Source of the DNA: a bacterium SCSIO 12827
Lineage (GTDB): Bacteria > Pseudomonadota > Alphaproteobacteria > Rhodospirillales > Casp-alpha2
Reading direction: 5' to 3'
NCBI GenBank assembly: GCA_024397995.1
Contig: CP073746.1
Span: forward strand, 3,088,501 to 3,152,500
Length of the DNA: 64,000 nt
The translations under genes were made by a program, and so were the position numbers. The notes under the pieces were generated by a model, which was not told the DNA's origin, did not search any database, and was given only the letters and a program-made list of their open reading frames with translations. Shown piece by piece: positions 40,956 through 49,983 of the stretch (positions are counted from its first letter, which is position 1; every line of letters begins with the position of its first letter).

Positions 40956-41028
40956 GTCGAATTGACCTCCCTCGTCGAAAGATTGTGATTGGGCGTCGGC
41001 ATGCGGTTGACCGGTCGGGCGAAGATCC

Positions 41029-43776
41029 TTATTTCGCCTGCGCTGCCAGCGCCGCCTCAGTAAAGACGCGAAGTCCCAGGTCCGGCCGGTAGCCGTGGAT
41101 TTCCTTCACGTCGAGTTTGCGCAGAAATTCGATGATTTCTTCGCTAATGACCTGTCCGGGCACCAGGATGGGAAAGCCCGGCGGATAGGGGATGATGAAG
41201 CTGGCCGAGACCACGTCGCGCCCGCTTTTCATGGCGGCGTCGAGGCTACCGTCATCAAGGCTGAGATAGTCGCAATTGGCTTCTTCATAGGCCATAAAGA
41301 AGGCCGTGCGCGTGATGCCTTCGGCGGTCGTGCCCTTGGGGTCCGGGCGGAAGGCGTCGTGGAAGCGGGAAAAGTCCGGCAACGGCGGCAATTCGTTCTT
41401 AAGCGAATTGATGCGCCGCTCGTGGACCTTGCGCTCGGGCACGTTCATGTCCTCGACCCGGTCTTCCAGTTCCCGGGCGATCTTGACCAGGACCTCGATC
41501 AGATAGGCGACCGACGACCGGGTGGTACCGATGTTGGTCATGAACAGGACCGTGTTACGCGAGGTCTTGTTGATCTGGATGCCGTACTTGTCCATCAGCA
41601 CCTCGTTCTTGAAGGTGTCGCCGTCAAGACCGGTGTCGCCCACGTAGAGCGTGATGCGCGTCGCATCCAGACAGAACTCGTCGCCGTCCCAGGCTTCCCA
41701 GATGTTGTTCCAGCCGGTTTCCGGATCGTAATAGCTTTCGATCCCCGACTGGCGGTGCGCCGCCGGGATCATGTCGCCGACGGTCAGGATCTTGAAGTGC
41801 TTCGACAACAGCGGATGGGTGCGGACGCGCTGACGCAACACCATCGCCATCTCGACCTGTTTCTGGACCAGTTCAAACCCTTCCAGTTCGACCTGGCGCC
41901 TGCCGACGTCCAGGGACGCCAGGATCTGGTAGTTGGGCGAGGTCGAGGTATGGGTCATGTAGGCCTCGTGGAACGAGGCTTCGACCTTGGCGCTGAAATC
42001 CTGATCGTGGACATGGATCATCGAGCCCTGGCGCAGTGCCGTCAGGGTTTTATGGGTCGACTGGGTGGCGTAGGCGCGCACGCGCACCTGGTCCGGATCG
42101 GGATAAAGATGGCGGTCCAACAGGGCGTCGATGTCATCGGGCGCGATGGCCTCGATTTCCTTCTGCTTGGCCGCGTAAAGGGCCCGGTAGTCGTCGGAGC
42201 GGTATTTCTCGCGCAGGCGCCCGGCCGTGTGCATGGCCGTGCGGGTGCGGTAAGTCGGCCCGAAGCGGGCGAACCCGAACCAGGCTTCGTCCCACAGGAA
42301 CACCAGGTCCGGCTTGATGGCCAGGCATTCCTCCATGAACCGTTCGACGTTGTAGACGATGCCGTCGAAGGTGCAGTTGGTCAGCAGCAGCATGCGCACC
42401 CGGTCGAGCTTACCGGCGGCGCGCAATTCAAGAAGCGTCTTCTTGATGACCCTGAGCGGCACCGCGCCGTACATGGAATATTCATGCAGGGGATAGCTGT
42501 CGAGGTAGATCACCTCGGCCCCCGCCAGGACCATACCGTAGTGGTGTGACTTGTGACAGTCGCGGTCGACCAGCACGATATCGCCGGGCCGCACTACGGA
42601 CTGCACGACGATCTTGTTGCAGGTCGAGGTGCCGTTGGTGGCGAAAAACGTGTGCTTGGCGCCGAAGGCCCGGGCGGTCAGTTCCTGGGCCAATTTCAGC
42701 GGGCCGTGGGGTTCCAGGAGCGAGTCGAGCCCGCCCGAGGTCGTCGAGGTTTCCGCCAGGAAGATGTTCATACCGTAGAATTCGCCCATGTCCTGAATCC
42801 AATGGGATTTGACGATGGACTTACCGCGCGAGATCGGCAGGGCGTGGAACACGCCGGTCGGCTGCTTGGCGTAACTGCGCAGGGCCGTGAAAAACGGCGT
42901 CTGATAGCGTGACTCGATGCCGCGCAGGATGTTCAGATGCAATTCCATGTAGTCTTCGAGGTTATAGAACACCCGCCGGCAGGCGTCGCCGACATGGCCG
43001 GCGATGTCTTCGACGTTCTGATCAGTGACCAGGAACAGGTCCAGTTCCGGGCGGATGCGGGCGATGACGTCGGCCAGGCGGATGCCGTAGAGCTGCGGCT
43101 CCAGATCGTCCAGGTCATCGCATTTCGATTGCTTGAGATAGCGTTCCAGAACCGGCATCACCCGCTTGGAACGGGGCTGGAATCCGTAGCGGATGACCAC
43201 GGACTGCAGGTTGTGATTGAGCAGGATGGCGATCAGCGCGTCTTCGAAACTGGGCACGAACACCGGCTCGTAGGTGAAGGCGTCCTCGTCGCGGCGCATG
43301 GCGACAAGGCTGTCGCGCTGCTGGCGCTGACTGGCCGGGTTGATGTCGTCAACGATCAGGACTTCGAAATAGGGCCGGCGCCGGGCGCGCTCGTCGATGG
43401 TCTCTTCGTCCTCGTCATCCGTCAGGGTGCCTTCGATCGGGGACAGGACATTGATGTGGCGACGGCGGTATTGACCGCTCATGAGCGCGCCGACGATGCC
43501 GTTGACGATCTGCGTCAGATGTTCGAACTCGTCGGCCTTGAGCAAGGCGTGGAGATGACCGAAGACATGCAGGCCTGGAAACGCCCAATAGGTTTCCAGG
43601 GGCTCCAGTTCGTCGAGAATTTTCTGGGCGGCATCCTTGTCGCCGGGGCGGGCCCGGGCGGTGGACAGGCGGTAAACGATGCTTTTCAGGCGGTTCCAGG
43701 TATCGGCACGGAATTGAGAGGCGTTGTAGTAATGGCTGATTGACTGGCGGCCCTCGATCGCGGCGGTATCCGGCAT
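41029..43776 (-). CDS. Orn/Lys/Arg decarboxylase, PLP-dependent (extended N-terminus)
   Basis: A 915-residue fold-type I decarboxylase, longer than the usual about 715-755. The PLP Lys is in TQSTHKTLTALRQGSMIHV (about residue 560); DEAWFGFARF and HKSHHYGMVLAGA are characteristic. The N-terminal about 300 residues contain a receiver-like wing domain (FEVLIVDDINPASQRQ). The C-terminal domain has YPPGFPILVPGQVI. It should remove CO2 from lysine, arginine or ornithine, giving a polyamine. In this operon it precedes an ATP-grasp ligase and a C45 protein and follows a nitrilase, so biosynthesis rather than acid resistance is likely. No antiporter is near. Confidence 0.85.
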   Translation of the reverse strand: MPDTAAIEGRQSISHYYNASQFRADTWNRLKSIVYRLSTARARPGDKDAAQKILDELEPLETYWAFPGLHVFGHLHALLKADEFEHLTQIVNGIVGALMSGQYRRRHINVLSPIEGTLTDDEDEETIDERARRRPYFEVLIVDDINPASQRQQRDSLVAMRRDEDAFTYEPVFVPSFEDALIAILLNHNLQSVVIRYGFQPRSKRVMPVLERYLKQSKCDDLDDLEPQLYGIRLADVIARIRPELDLFLVTDQNVEDIAGHVGDACRRVFYNLEDYMELHLNILRGIESRYQTPFFTALRSYAKQPTGVFHALPISRGKSIVKSHWIQDMGEFYGMNIFLAETSTTSGGLDSLLEPHGPLKLAQELTARAFGAKHTFFATNGTSTCNKIVVQSVVRPGDIVLVDRDCHKSHHYGMVLAGAEVIYLDSYPLHEYSMYGAVPLRVIKKTLLELRAAGKLDRVRMLLLTNCTFDGIVYNVERFMEECLAIKPDLVFLWDEAWFGFARFGPTYRTRTAMHTAGRLREKYRSDDYRALYAAKQKEIEAIAPDDIDALLDRHLYPDPDQVRVRAYATQSTHKTLTALRQGSMIHVHDQDFSAKVEASFHEAYMTHTSTSPNYQILASLDVGRRQVELEGFELVQKQVEMAMVLRQRVRTHPLLSKHFKILTVGDMIPAAHRQSGIESYYDPETGWNNIWEAWDGDEFCLDATRITLYVGDTGLDGDTFKNEVLMDKYGIQINKTSRNTVLFMTNIGTTRSSVAYLIEVLVKIARELEDRVEDMNVPERKVHERRINSLKNELPPLPDFSRFHDAFRPDPKGTTAEGITRTAFFMAYEEANCDYLSLDDGSLDAAMKSGRDVVSASFIIPYPPGFPILVPGQVISEEIIEFLRKLDVKEIHGYRPDLGLRVFTEAALAAQAK

Positions 43777-43779
43777 CGT

Positions 43780-44757
43780 TTATCCTCCTCCCTCGATTAT
43801 CAGGGGTATGACACCGTTGGCGGGCGCGGGCGCGGGCGCGGCTTCATTGCTGGCCAGCGGCATGATCGCGGCCGGTGGCGGCGCATCTATCCCTGCTTTT
43901 GAGTTTTTCGGCTGCATTTCCAACGGGCCCAGGCTTTGCAGATAGGTATCGTCGAAGCCCTCGTAGCCGTAGACGGGAAATTCGTGGCGGTGATCGCGGA
44001 AACTTTTCAGCGTCTGCCCCAGGCCGCGGATGCCGACGGCACGCTGGCGGCGCACCAGCGCCAGGTCGACCTCGACGGGAATGATCTCATCCTGACCGGC
44101 CGCCTGATACAGGACGATGCCGCCCGGATCGACGACGCAGGACCGCCCGGTCCCGCCGCCCGCCAGTCCGTTGATGTCGAAGATGTAGCATTGGAACATG
44201 GCCGCCGTGGATTGGGCGATGGCCAGTTCGATGTCGCGGTCGATGGTGCCGGTCAGCACGGGGTGAAGCAGCACCTCCGCCCCCATGGCGGCCAGCTGAC
44301 GCGTGGTTTCCGGGAACCAGATGTCATAACAGATGGACAGCCCGAAGCGCCCGACATCGGGCACGTCGAAGACGCAGAACTCACGGCCCGCCTCGACCCC
44401 CGCCTCGTAGGGCGTGAAGGGAAACATCTTGGCGTATTCGGCGACGACCGTACCGTTGGGATCGATCACCGGGGCCACGTTGTACAGCTTGCCGTCGGCC
44501 CGGCGCATGAATAGGGTCCCTGGCAGCAGCCAGATCTGATACTGGCGCGCCAGGTTCTTGAAGGTCTCGAGCGTAGCGTCGAGATTTTCCGGATGATTGG
44601 ACGGTAAGGGCCCGAAGGCCGCCAGCTCGCTGAACACGACCATCTGCACCCAGGGGAACCGGGCTGCCACTTGATCGATCTTATGGGCCATCGCGGTCAC
44701 GTTTTCATGTGTTGCCGCGATGTGCATTTGGACGCCGGCGATTGCAAAAGGCGTCAT
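43780..44757 (-). CDS. Carbon-nitrogen hydrolase (nitrilase superfamily)
   Basis: A 325-residue nitrilase-superfamily amidase. The catalytic triad is visible: Glu in VVFSELAAFG, Lys in EYAKMFPFTPYEAG, Cys in LSICYDIWFPE. The tail is Pro/Ala-rich (APAPAPANG) and low complexity. Family members hydrolyse amides such as N-carbamoylputrescine or omega-amides. It overlaps nothing but lies three bases before the decarboxylase gene on the same strand, so the two are coupled. The substrate is probably the amide or carbamoyl form of an amine made in this operon. Confidence 0.85.
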   Translation of the reverse strand: MTPFAIAGVQMHIAATHENVTAMAHKIDQVAARFPWVQMVVFSELAAFGPLPSNHPENLDATLETFKNLARQYQIWLLPGTLFMRRADGKLYNVAPVIDPNGTVVAEYAKMFPFTPYEAGVEAGREFCVFDVPDVGRFGLSICYDIWFPETTRQLAAMGAEVLLHPVLTGTIDRDIELAIAQSTAAMFQCYIFDINGLAGGGTGRSCVVDPGGIVLYQAAGQDEIIPVEVDLALVRRQRAVGIRGLGQTLKSFRDHRHEFPVYGYEGFDDTYLQSLGPLEMQPKNSKAGIDAPPPAAIMPLASNEAAPAPAPANGVIPLIIEGGG

Positions 44758-44833
44758 GATCTCGGGTACCCCGCTGGATAAGTGGTTATCGTTTCAAAAT
44801 GCGCGAGCCGCGTCAACCGGCACCCCGTGCCGG

Positions 44834-46138
44834 TCATTCAGCGGCCATGGCGGCTTGCGCGATGTCGGCCAGGGACTGTTCGAGAATATCCATGCCCTCG
44901 TCGATGATGGCGTCGCTCGCCGTCAGCGGAACCAGGATGCGCAGAGTGTTGGCGAACACCCCACAGGACAGCAGGATCAATCCGTTCTCCAGCGCCTTTG
45001 CGCAAAGCGCCTTGGTGGCCTCGGCATCGGGAACATGCGTGCCTGGCGTCTTGACCAACTCGAACGCGACCATGCCGCCCAATCCCCGGATATCGCCGAT
45101 GGGATGCAGATTGGCGTTCGCGCGCATACGTGTCAGGCGTGCCTTGAGGCGTTCACCCAGTTGACGCGAACGGGCGATCAGGTCTTCACCCTCGATGACG
45201 TCGAGAACGCCAAGGGCGGCGGCGCAGGAAACCGGATTGCCACCATAGGTACCGCCCAGACCGCCGGGCTCGGGCGCGTCCATGATGGCCGCCTTGCCGA
45301 TCACGCCGGCCAGCGGGAAGCCACCGGCCAGGCTCTTGGCGATGGTGATCATATCGGGCTCGATGCCGGAATGCTCAATGGCAAACATATTGCCGGTCCG
45401 CGCGAAGCCGGTTTGGACCTCGTCAGCGATCAGCAGGATGCCGTGAGCGTCGCACAAGTCGCGCAGCACCTTCAGGAATTCCGGCGAAGCGATGTAAAAA
45501 CCGCCCTCGCCCTGCACCGGTTCAATGATGATGGCGGCGATGCGTTCCGGTTCGACGTCCGCCTTGAACAGCCGGTTGAGCGCGGCGATGGCGTCGGCTT
45601 CCGTGACCCCGTGGTGGGGCATGGGGAACGGCAAGTGATAAATCTCGCCGGGGAATGGGCCGAAGCCCTTCTTATAAGGAAGCACCTTGCCGGTCAGGCC
45701 CATGGTCATATGGGTGCGGCCGTGGAAGCCACCGGCGAAAGCGATGACACCGGGACGACCCGTATGAGCACGGGCGATCTTGACGGCGTTTTCCACGGCT
45801 TCGGCGCCGGTGGTGACGAACAGAGTCTTCTTCGGCGTCAGGCCCGGGGCCAGTTCGTTCAGGCGCTCGGCCAGCTCGACATAGGGCTCATAGGGGATGA
45901 CCTGATAGGCCGTATGGGTGAAACGCGCCATTTGGGTCTCGACGCGGCGCATGACTTCCGGGTTGCGGTGGCCGGTGTTGAGCACCGCGATGCCGCCGGC
46001 GAAATCGACGTAGCGGCGTCCTTCGACGTCCCAAAGTTCGGCGTTGTCGGCGCGGTCCGCGAAAATTGCGGTGGCCGTGGCGACGCCCCGCGGGGTCGCG
46101 GCCAGGCGGCGGGCGTTCAGGCTCTGGTTGTCGGTCAT
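44834..46138 (-). CDS. gabT: GabT-like 4-aminobutyrate/5-aminovalerate aminotransferase
   Basis: A 434-residue class III PLP aminotransferase. The PLP Lys is in ITIAKSLAGGFPLAGVIG; VTTGAEAVENAVKIARAHTGR, GFHGRTHMTMGLTGK and IIEPVQGEGGFYIASPEFLK match GabT. It moves the amino group of 4-aminobutyrate or 5-aminovalerate to 2-oxoglutarate, giving semialdehydes. It heads a five-gene minus-strand operon. No succinate-semialdehyde dehydrogenase gene is nearby. It is divergent from a small unknown gene, with a notable 11-bp inverted repeat in between. Confidence 0.88.
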   Translation of the reverse strand: MTDNQSLNARRLAATPRGVATATAIFADRADNAELWDVEGRRYVDFAGGIAVLNTGHRNPEVMRRVETQMARFTHTAYQVIPYEPYVELAERLNELAPGLTPKKTLFVTTGAEAVENAVKIARAHTGRPGVIAFAGGFHGRTHMTMGLTGKVLPYKKGFGPFPGEIYHLPFPMPHHGVTEADAIAALNRLFKADVEPERIAAIIIEPVQGEGGFYIASPEFLKVLRDLCDAHGILLIADEVQTGFARTGNMFAIEHSGIEPDMITIAKSLAGGFPLAGVIGKAAIMDAPEPGGLGGTYGGNPVSCAAALGVLDVIEGEDLIARSRQLGERLKARLTRMRANANLHPIGDIRGLGGMVAFELVKTPGTHVPDAEATKALCAKALENGLILLSCGVFANTLRILVPLTASDAIIDEGMDILEQSLADIAQAAMAAE

Positions 46139-46272
46139 ATCCGTATCTCCATGCGCCGGCGCAACGATAAGCTGCCGGATTCAATCTGGCGGGCCGCTGC
46201 GGGCTCCCCGTTTGTGGCCACGGTCACGGCCGACACTTTGGGGGATGTTGCCTCTACGGACTACACCATGTA

Positions 46273-46314
46273 CCATGATGTTGCCAGTAATCGCAGAAAG
46301 TGTCAACATCATGG
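46273..46314. repeat. 11-bp perfect inverted repeat between gabT and the small gene
   Basis: CCATGATGTTG (46273-46283) and CAACATCATGG (46304-46314) are perfect inverted repeats separated by 20 bases. The right arm contains an ATG (46311) that could start the plus-strand small gene. It is either an operator for a dimeric regulator or an RNA hairpin hiding the start. Confidence 0.55.
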
Positions 46315-46340
46315 ACCAAGATGTAGCCCTCGGGGTCACC

Positions 46341-46700
46341 ATGACCATCACGCAATCGGATTTCCCCTACCTGCGCGACGCGGGACGGCTTGGCGAATAT
46401 GCCGTCGTCTACCGCTGCTATCGCACCCAGGCGGGCGGCGGCTTCGGCGACCAGGACAAACATCCCTTTGCCTGGGGCGTGCTGGCCTATGTCGACGGCG
46501 CCGTGGCACGGATCTACAGCGCGCGCGGCCTGCCCCGGGAATGGACCGATCTCACGCGGCTTGAGAAATGGATGCGCGATCAGGGCTTCTGGTACTGGTG
46601 GATGCGCAACGACCTGGAACCGCTCGGCCAGAACACGGCGGAAAGCGACCCCGACGATTTCGTGCCGGCAGAGCTCCCGGAACACACCCCGCCCCTGTAG
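46341..46700 (+). CDS. Hypothetical acidic protein of 119 residues
   Basis: A protein without a recognised family. It is rich in aromatic residues and acidic at the C-terminus (WYWWMRNDLEPLGQ...SDPDDFVPAELPEHTPPL) and lacks signal or membrane segments. ATG 46341 is chosen; an ATG at 46311, inside the inverted repeat, is also possible. It is divergent from the gabT operon. Coding is supported by reading-frame length and codon use like its neighbours. Confidence 0.6.
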   Translation: MTITQSDFPYLRDAGRLGEYAVVYRCYRTQAGGGFGDQDKHPFAWGVLAYVDGAVARIYSARGLPREWTDLTRLEKWMRDQGFWYWWMRNDLEPLGQNTAESDPDDFVPAELPEHTPPL

Positions 46701-46812
46701 ACCGGGAAGTAACCAGCAAGGCACTGAGCGTTGCTCCCTTTCCCTTACGGTTGGATCTCATCCAATCCGATGGTCACAGATGTTTCAGCCTCCCCGCTCT
46801 CACGGCCAAGGC

Positions 46813-47742
46813 CTAGCTGTTGCCACGCAAAGAAAACAGCACAGGGACAACCACATCCAGATAACCGCCCGGCATGTCATCGGGGAATTTGGGCAGGGGC
46901 TGGGCACGCTTGAGCATTTCCTCCGCCTCGCCATCCAGAAGCACGTGGCCCGAGCTTTTTCGGATGTCGAAGGACAGCACCCGTCCGTTGCGTGTCACCC
47001 GAAAATATAGATGCACGACACCCTGTTGACGCAGACGCCGTGCGTCCTTGGGATAGGTCTTATTACGCTCCAACCAATAACGCAGGACATTGATGTAGTC
47101 CGGCGCCGGCGTGCCGACGGGCCCGCCGCCCAGCGCATTCCGTTCATCCGCGGACTGGCCCTTGCGGCTGTCGTCTTGGCGCCCTTGGCTGGCCGAGGTT
47201 GCCCGCGATGCCTGTTGCACTCGATCCGCGGGAGCGACCGGCCGGGCCTGTTTAGCCGGCGCCGCCGACGATGTTTTGGGCGGGGTTTTCGCGGTCACTT
47301 TATCTGGCGGTGCGGATTTGACCGGTGCGGGCTTGGTTGGAGGAACCGGCAGACTTTTTGTCGGTTCCACGGCGACCGCCACCTCGGCCGTGACCGGCGG
47401 CGCCAGTTCAACAATCGGCTGAGAGACAGCCGCCACGGGTTCCGGGGGCACGGCTTGGGCTTCGGTGGGGGTCGGGGGCACGGCATCCGCCGGAGGTATC
47501 TCCCGTGGCGGGACGTCCTGCGGCGTTTTTGCCTGCTGTTGGCGCGCGTCGATTTCGGCACCCGCGCGGGCCGCGGTCAAGGTCAGGGCAATATCGACCC
47601 CACCCAGACCGGGCGCCTTGGCGCCGTCCGACGGTGCCGACAGAACCGCCACCAGAACGCCCAGATGAATGGCCAACGCGACCAGCCCCGCCGCCGTCCA
47701 ATGGCCGGGTCCGGGCAGGGTCATGTGACGCGCTTCGTTCAT
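46813..47742 (-). CDS. tonB: TonB-type energy transducer
   Basis: A 309-residue protein with an N-terminal membrane anchor (AAGLVALAIHLGVLVAVLSA, about residues 15-35), a long Pro/Ala/Lys-rich periplasmic stalk (about 60-200), and a C-terminal TonB domain (about 220-309) with YPKDARRLRQQGVVHLYFRVTRNG and the end LDVVVPVLFSLRGNS. It couples proton-motive force to TonB-dependent receptors, probably the one encoded upstream at 51282-53303. It is the last gene of the iron operon on the minus strand; ExbB and ExbD are not in the window. Confidence 0.88.
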   Translation of the reverse strand: MNEARHMTLPGPGHWTAAGLVALAIHLGVLVAVLSAPSDGAKAPGLGGVDIALTLTAARAGAEIDARQQQAKTPQDVPPREIPPADAVPPTPTEAQAVPPEPVAAVSQPIVELAPPVTAEVAVAVEPTKSLPVPPTKPAPVKSAPPDKVTAKTPPKTSSAAPAKQARPVAPADRVQQASRATSASQGRQDDSRKGQSADERNALGGGPVGTPAPDYINVLRYWLERNKTYPKDARRLRQQGVVHLYFRVTRNGRVLSFDIRKSSGHVLLDGEAEEMLKRAQPLPKFPDDMPGGYLDVVVPVLFSLRGNS

Positions 47743-47754
47743 GTCAGGGGGCCG

Positions 47755-48087
47755 TCAGCCGGCGTCGAAGCCCAGGCGCACGGCGTCAGGAACGGGCTCT
47801 GGAAACTGTTCCCGCCAATCGAAGGTGATGTCCTCGCGCCAGGCGAAGCGCGTCAGATGGTCCGACAGGATGTGCTGCATGACGGCGATGCCCCGGTCTT
47901 CGCCCGATCGGCAATAGAATGACAGGATAGAGCCCTCGGCGGTCATCATGCAGCGACCTGGCGGAAATTCGACGCGGGCCCGCGCGCTGTCGTAGTCGAC
48001 ATCGACCTTGTGGGCGAAATGCTTGCACAACTGCATGAGGTACTTGCTGGCGTTTTCCGTTTCGACGGCGGCGAAACAGGTCGGCAT
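47755..48087 (-). CDS. DUF2218 family protein
   Basis: A 110-residue DUF2218 protein (MPTCFAAVETENASKYLMQLCKHFAHKVDV...GRCMMTAEGSILSFYCRSGE...HLTRFAWREDITFDW). These small proteins are often found beside iron-siderophore ABC transporters and TonB receptors, as here, suggesting a role in iron or siderophore handling. Two Cys and two His residues in its first 30 residues could bind metal, but no function is known. It sits ten bases from the ABC ATPase gene and overlaps neither neighbour. Confidence 0.85.
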   Translation of the reverse strand: MPTCFAAVETENASKYLMQLCKHFAHKVDVDYDSARARVEFPPGRCMMTAEGSILSFYCRSGEDRGIAVMQHILSDHLTRFAWREDITFDWREQFPEPVPDAVRLGFDAG

Positions 48088-48097
48088 GGCTTATCTC

Positions 48098-48895
48098 CTA
48101 ACGGCCGGGTGGGGGGAGGATCGGTTGCGTGGGTTCGGTTACGACGAAGGGCAGACCGCGGGAGCAGGTCTCGACCCGGCCCGCGATCCCATAGGCCTGG
48201 GACAGAATGTCGCTGGTCACCGCCTCGACCGGCGGGCCGAAAGCGAGCAGACGGCCATCACCGAACAACGCGATGAAATCACAATGGCGGATCGCCAGAT
48301 TGATGTCGTGCAGCGCCATCAGGCACAGGCCCCCGTGACGCCCCAGGATCATGCGCACGGTGTCCAGCACGGTCAGCTGCCAGCGCAGGTCCAACGCGCT
48401 GGTCGGTTCATCCAGCAGCATGACCGACGGCCGGCGCACCATGACCTGGGCCAGGCCGACCATCTGACGCTGACCACCCGACATCTTGTTAAGCGCCTGG
48501 AACGCCAGCGGGCGGATGCCCAGCACATCGAACACGCGCTCCACCGCCGTGTCGATCCGGGTCTTGTCCAAGTCCGGGCGCACGGCGCGGCAGGCGCTGA
48601 GCACGGCCTCGTAGGCGACCAGGCTGGTTTCCTGCGGCAGCGCCTGGGGCAGATAGCCGACGCGTTGGGCACGGCGAAAATGGCTCATGCCGTTGAGGTT
48701 TTCACCGTTCAGCAGCACCGTTCCCGTATACGGCCCCAATCCCGCCAAGGCGCGCAGCAAGGTCGACTTGCCGACCCCGTTGGGGCCCAACACACCGACC
48801 AGTGATCCCGGCGGGATTTCCGGCAGGCTGATGTCGGTGAGAACCGGTTTCCCTGGATAGCCGACGTTGATGGCTTCGATCTTGAGGGATGCCAT
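48098..48895 (-). CDS. Iron/haem ABC transporter ATP-binding protein (FecE/FepC-like)
   Basis: A 265-residue ABC ATPase. Walker A (LGPNGVGKSTLLRA), the signature LSGGQ-like (MSGGQRQMVGLAQVM) and Walker B (VMLLDEPTSALDL), plus the H-loop (LMALHDINLA), are all present. It powers the permease encoded two bases upstream (FecCD type). Together with the binding protein it imports an iron-siderophore or haem. It is in the operon of the TonB receptor. Confidence 0.92.
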   Translation of the reverse strand: MASLKIEAINVGYPGKPVLTDISLPEIPPGSLVGVLGPNGVGKSTLLRALAGLGPYTGTVLLNGENLNGMSHFRRAQRVGYLPQALPQETSLVAYEAVLSACRAVRPDLDKTRIDTAVERVFDVLGIRPLAFQALNKMSGGQRQMVGLAQVMVRRPSVMLLDEPTSALDLRWQLTVLDTVRMILGRHGGLCLMALHDINLAIRHCDFIALFGDGRLLAFGPPVEAVTSDILSQAYGIAGRVETCSRGLPFVVTEPTQPILPPPGR

Positions 48896-48897
48896 GA

Positions 48898-49983
48898 TCA
48901 GCTCCGCCGCTTTTGCGAAATCAACAACGCCAGGAACAGCGGAATGCCGATCAGCGCCGTGACGATGCCGTCGGGGATCAGCACCCCGGGCACCAGGGAT
49001 TTCCCAATCAGGGATGCGCCCGACAGGATCACAGCCCCGGCGAGCGCGCTGCCCGGCAGGAAGAAACGATGGTCTTCGCCCACGGCCAGGCGGGCGATAT
49101 GCGGGCCGACAAGGCCGACAAAGCCGATCACGCCGGTGAACGCAACGGCGACGGCGACCATGGCGCTGACCCGCAACAACACGGTCAGACGCAGGCGGTG
49201 GACGGCGACGCCGTAGCTGCGGGCGTAATCCTCGCCGCCGCGCAGGGCCGTCATGGCCCAGACCTGGCGGATCGAGGCCGGCAGGCAGAGCGCGAACACG
49301 GCCCCGACGATGGCGACCTTTTCCCAGGTCGCGCGGGTCAGGGTGCCCATGGTCCAGAACACGATCTGTTGCAGGCTGTCACTGTCGGCGACGAATTGGA
49401 TCAACTGAATCAGCGCCTGCAAAGCAAACACCAGGGCGATGCCGAACAGTATCACCGTGTCGACCGTGGCGCCGTAGACCCGGGACAGGACCTGGATCAA
49501 CAGGGCCGAGACGACCGCGCCGATGAAGGCGCAGACCGGCACCACGTAGTTTTCCGGCAGCCCCAAGGGGGCCGACAGATTGAGAACGATGGCGAGCGCC
49601 GCACCCAGGGTTGCCGCGTACATCACGCCGAGGGTCTGCGGGCTGGCGAGCGGATTGTTTAGCACGGTCTGCATTTCCGCCCCGGCCAGGCCGAGACAAG
49701 CGCCGACGACCACCGCCATCAAGGCGAACGGCAGGCGGACCTCCCACAGGATCACGTACATGCCCGGCTCCAGCATGCGAGGATGCAGCAGGCCGTCGAC
49801 GACCTGGGCCAGGCTGAGCCCCGCCGGGCCCGTCATCACGTTGACCACGGCGCTGATAACGAGAACCGTCGCGAGGGCCGCGAGCCAGACGGCGCGCCGC
49901 GTCACGAAGCGGCGATAGCCAGCCGCCAGGGTCCCGCCGGTAGAGGGTGCGGAGCCGTCGATCATGTCTCCCGTCTGGTTCAT
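48898..49983 (-). CDS. Iron/haem ABC transporter permease (FecCD family)
   Basis: A 361-residue FecCD permease with about ten helices. Signature parts include LPFALMAVVVGACLGLAGAEMQTVLNNPLASPQTLGV and GVIGFVGLVGPHIARLAVGEDHRFFLPGSALAGAV. It forms the inner-membrane channel for an iron-siderophore or haem. The chosen ATG 49983 (MNQTGDM) overlaps the stop of the binding-protein gene (ATGA). A single permease gene suggests a homodimer. Confidence 0.92.
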   Translation of the reverse strand: MNQTGDMIDGSAPSTGGTLAAGYRRFVTRRAVWLAALATVLVISAVVNVMTGPAGLSLAQVVDGLLHPRMLEPGMYVILWEVRLPFALMAVVVGACLGLAGAEMQTVLNNPLASPQTLGVMYAATLGAALAIVLNLSAPLGLPENYVVPVCAFIGAVVSALLIQVLSRVYGATVDTVILFGIALVFALQALIQLIQFVADSDSLQQIVFWTMGTLTRATWEKVAIVGAVFALCLPASIRQVWAMTALRGGEDYARSYGVAVHRLRLTVLLRVSAMVAVAVAFTGVIGFVGLVGPHIARLAVGEDHRFFLPGSALAGAVILSGASLIGKSLVPGVLIPDGIVTALIGIPLFLALLISQKRRS

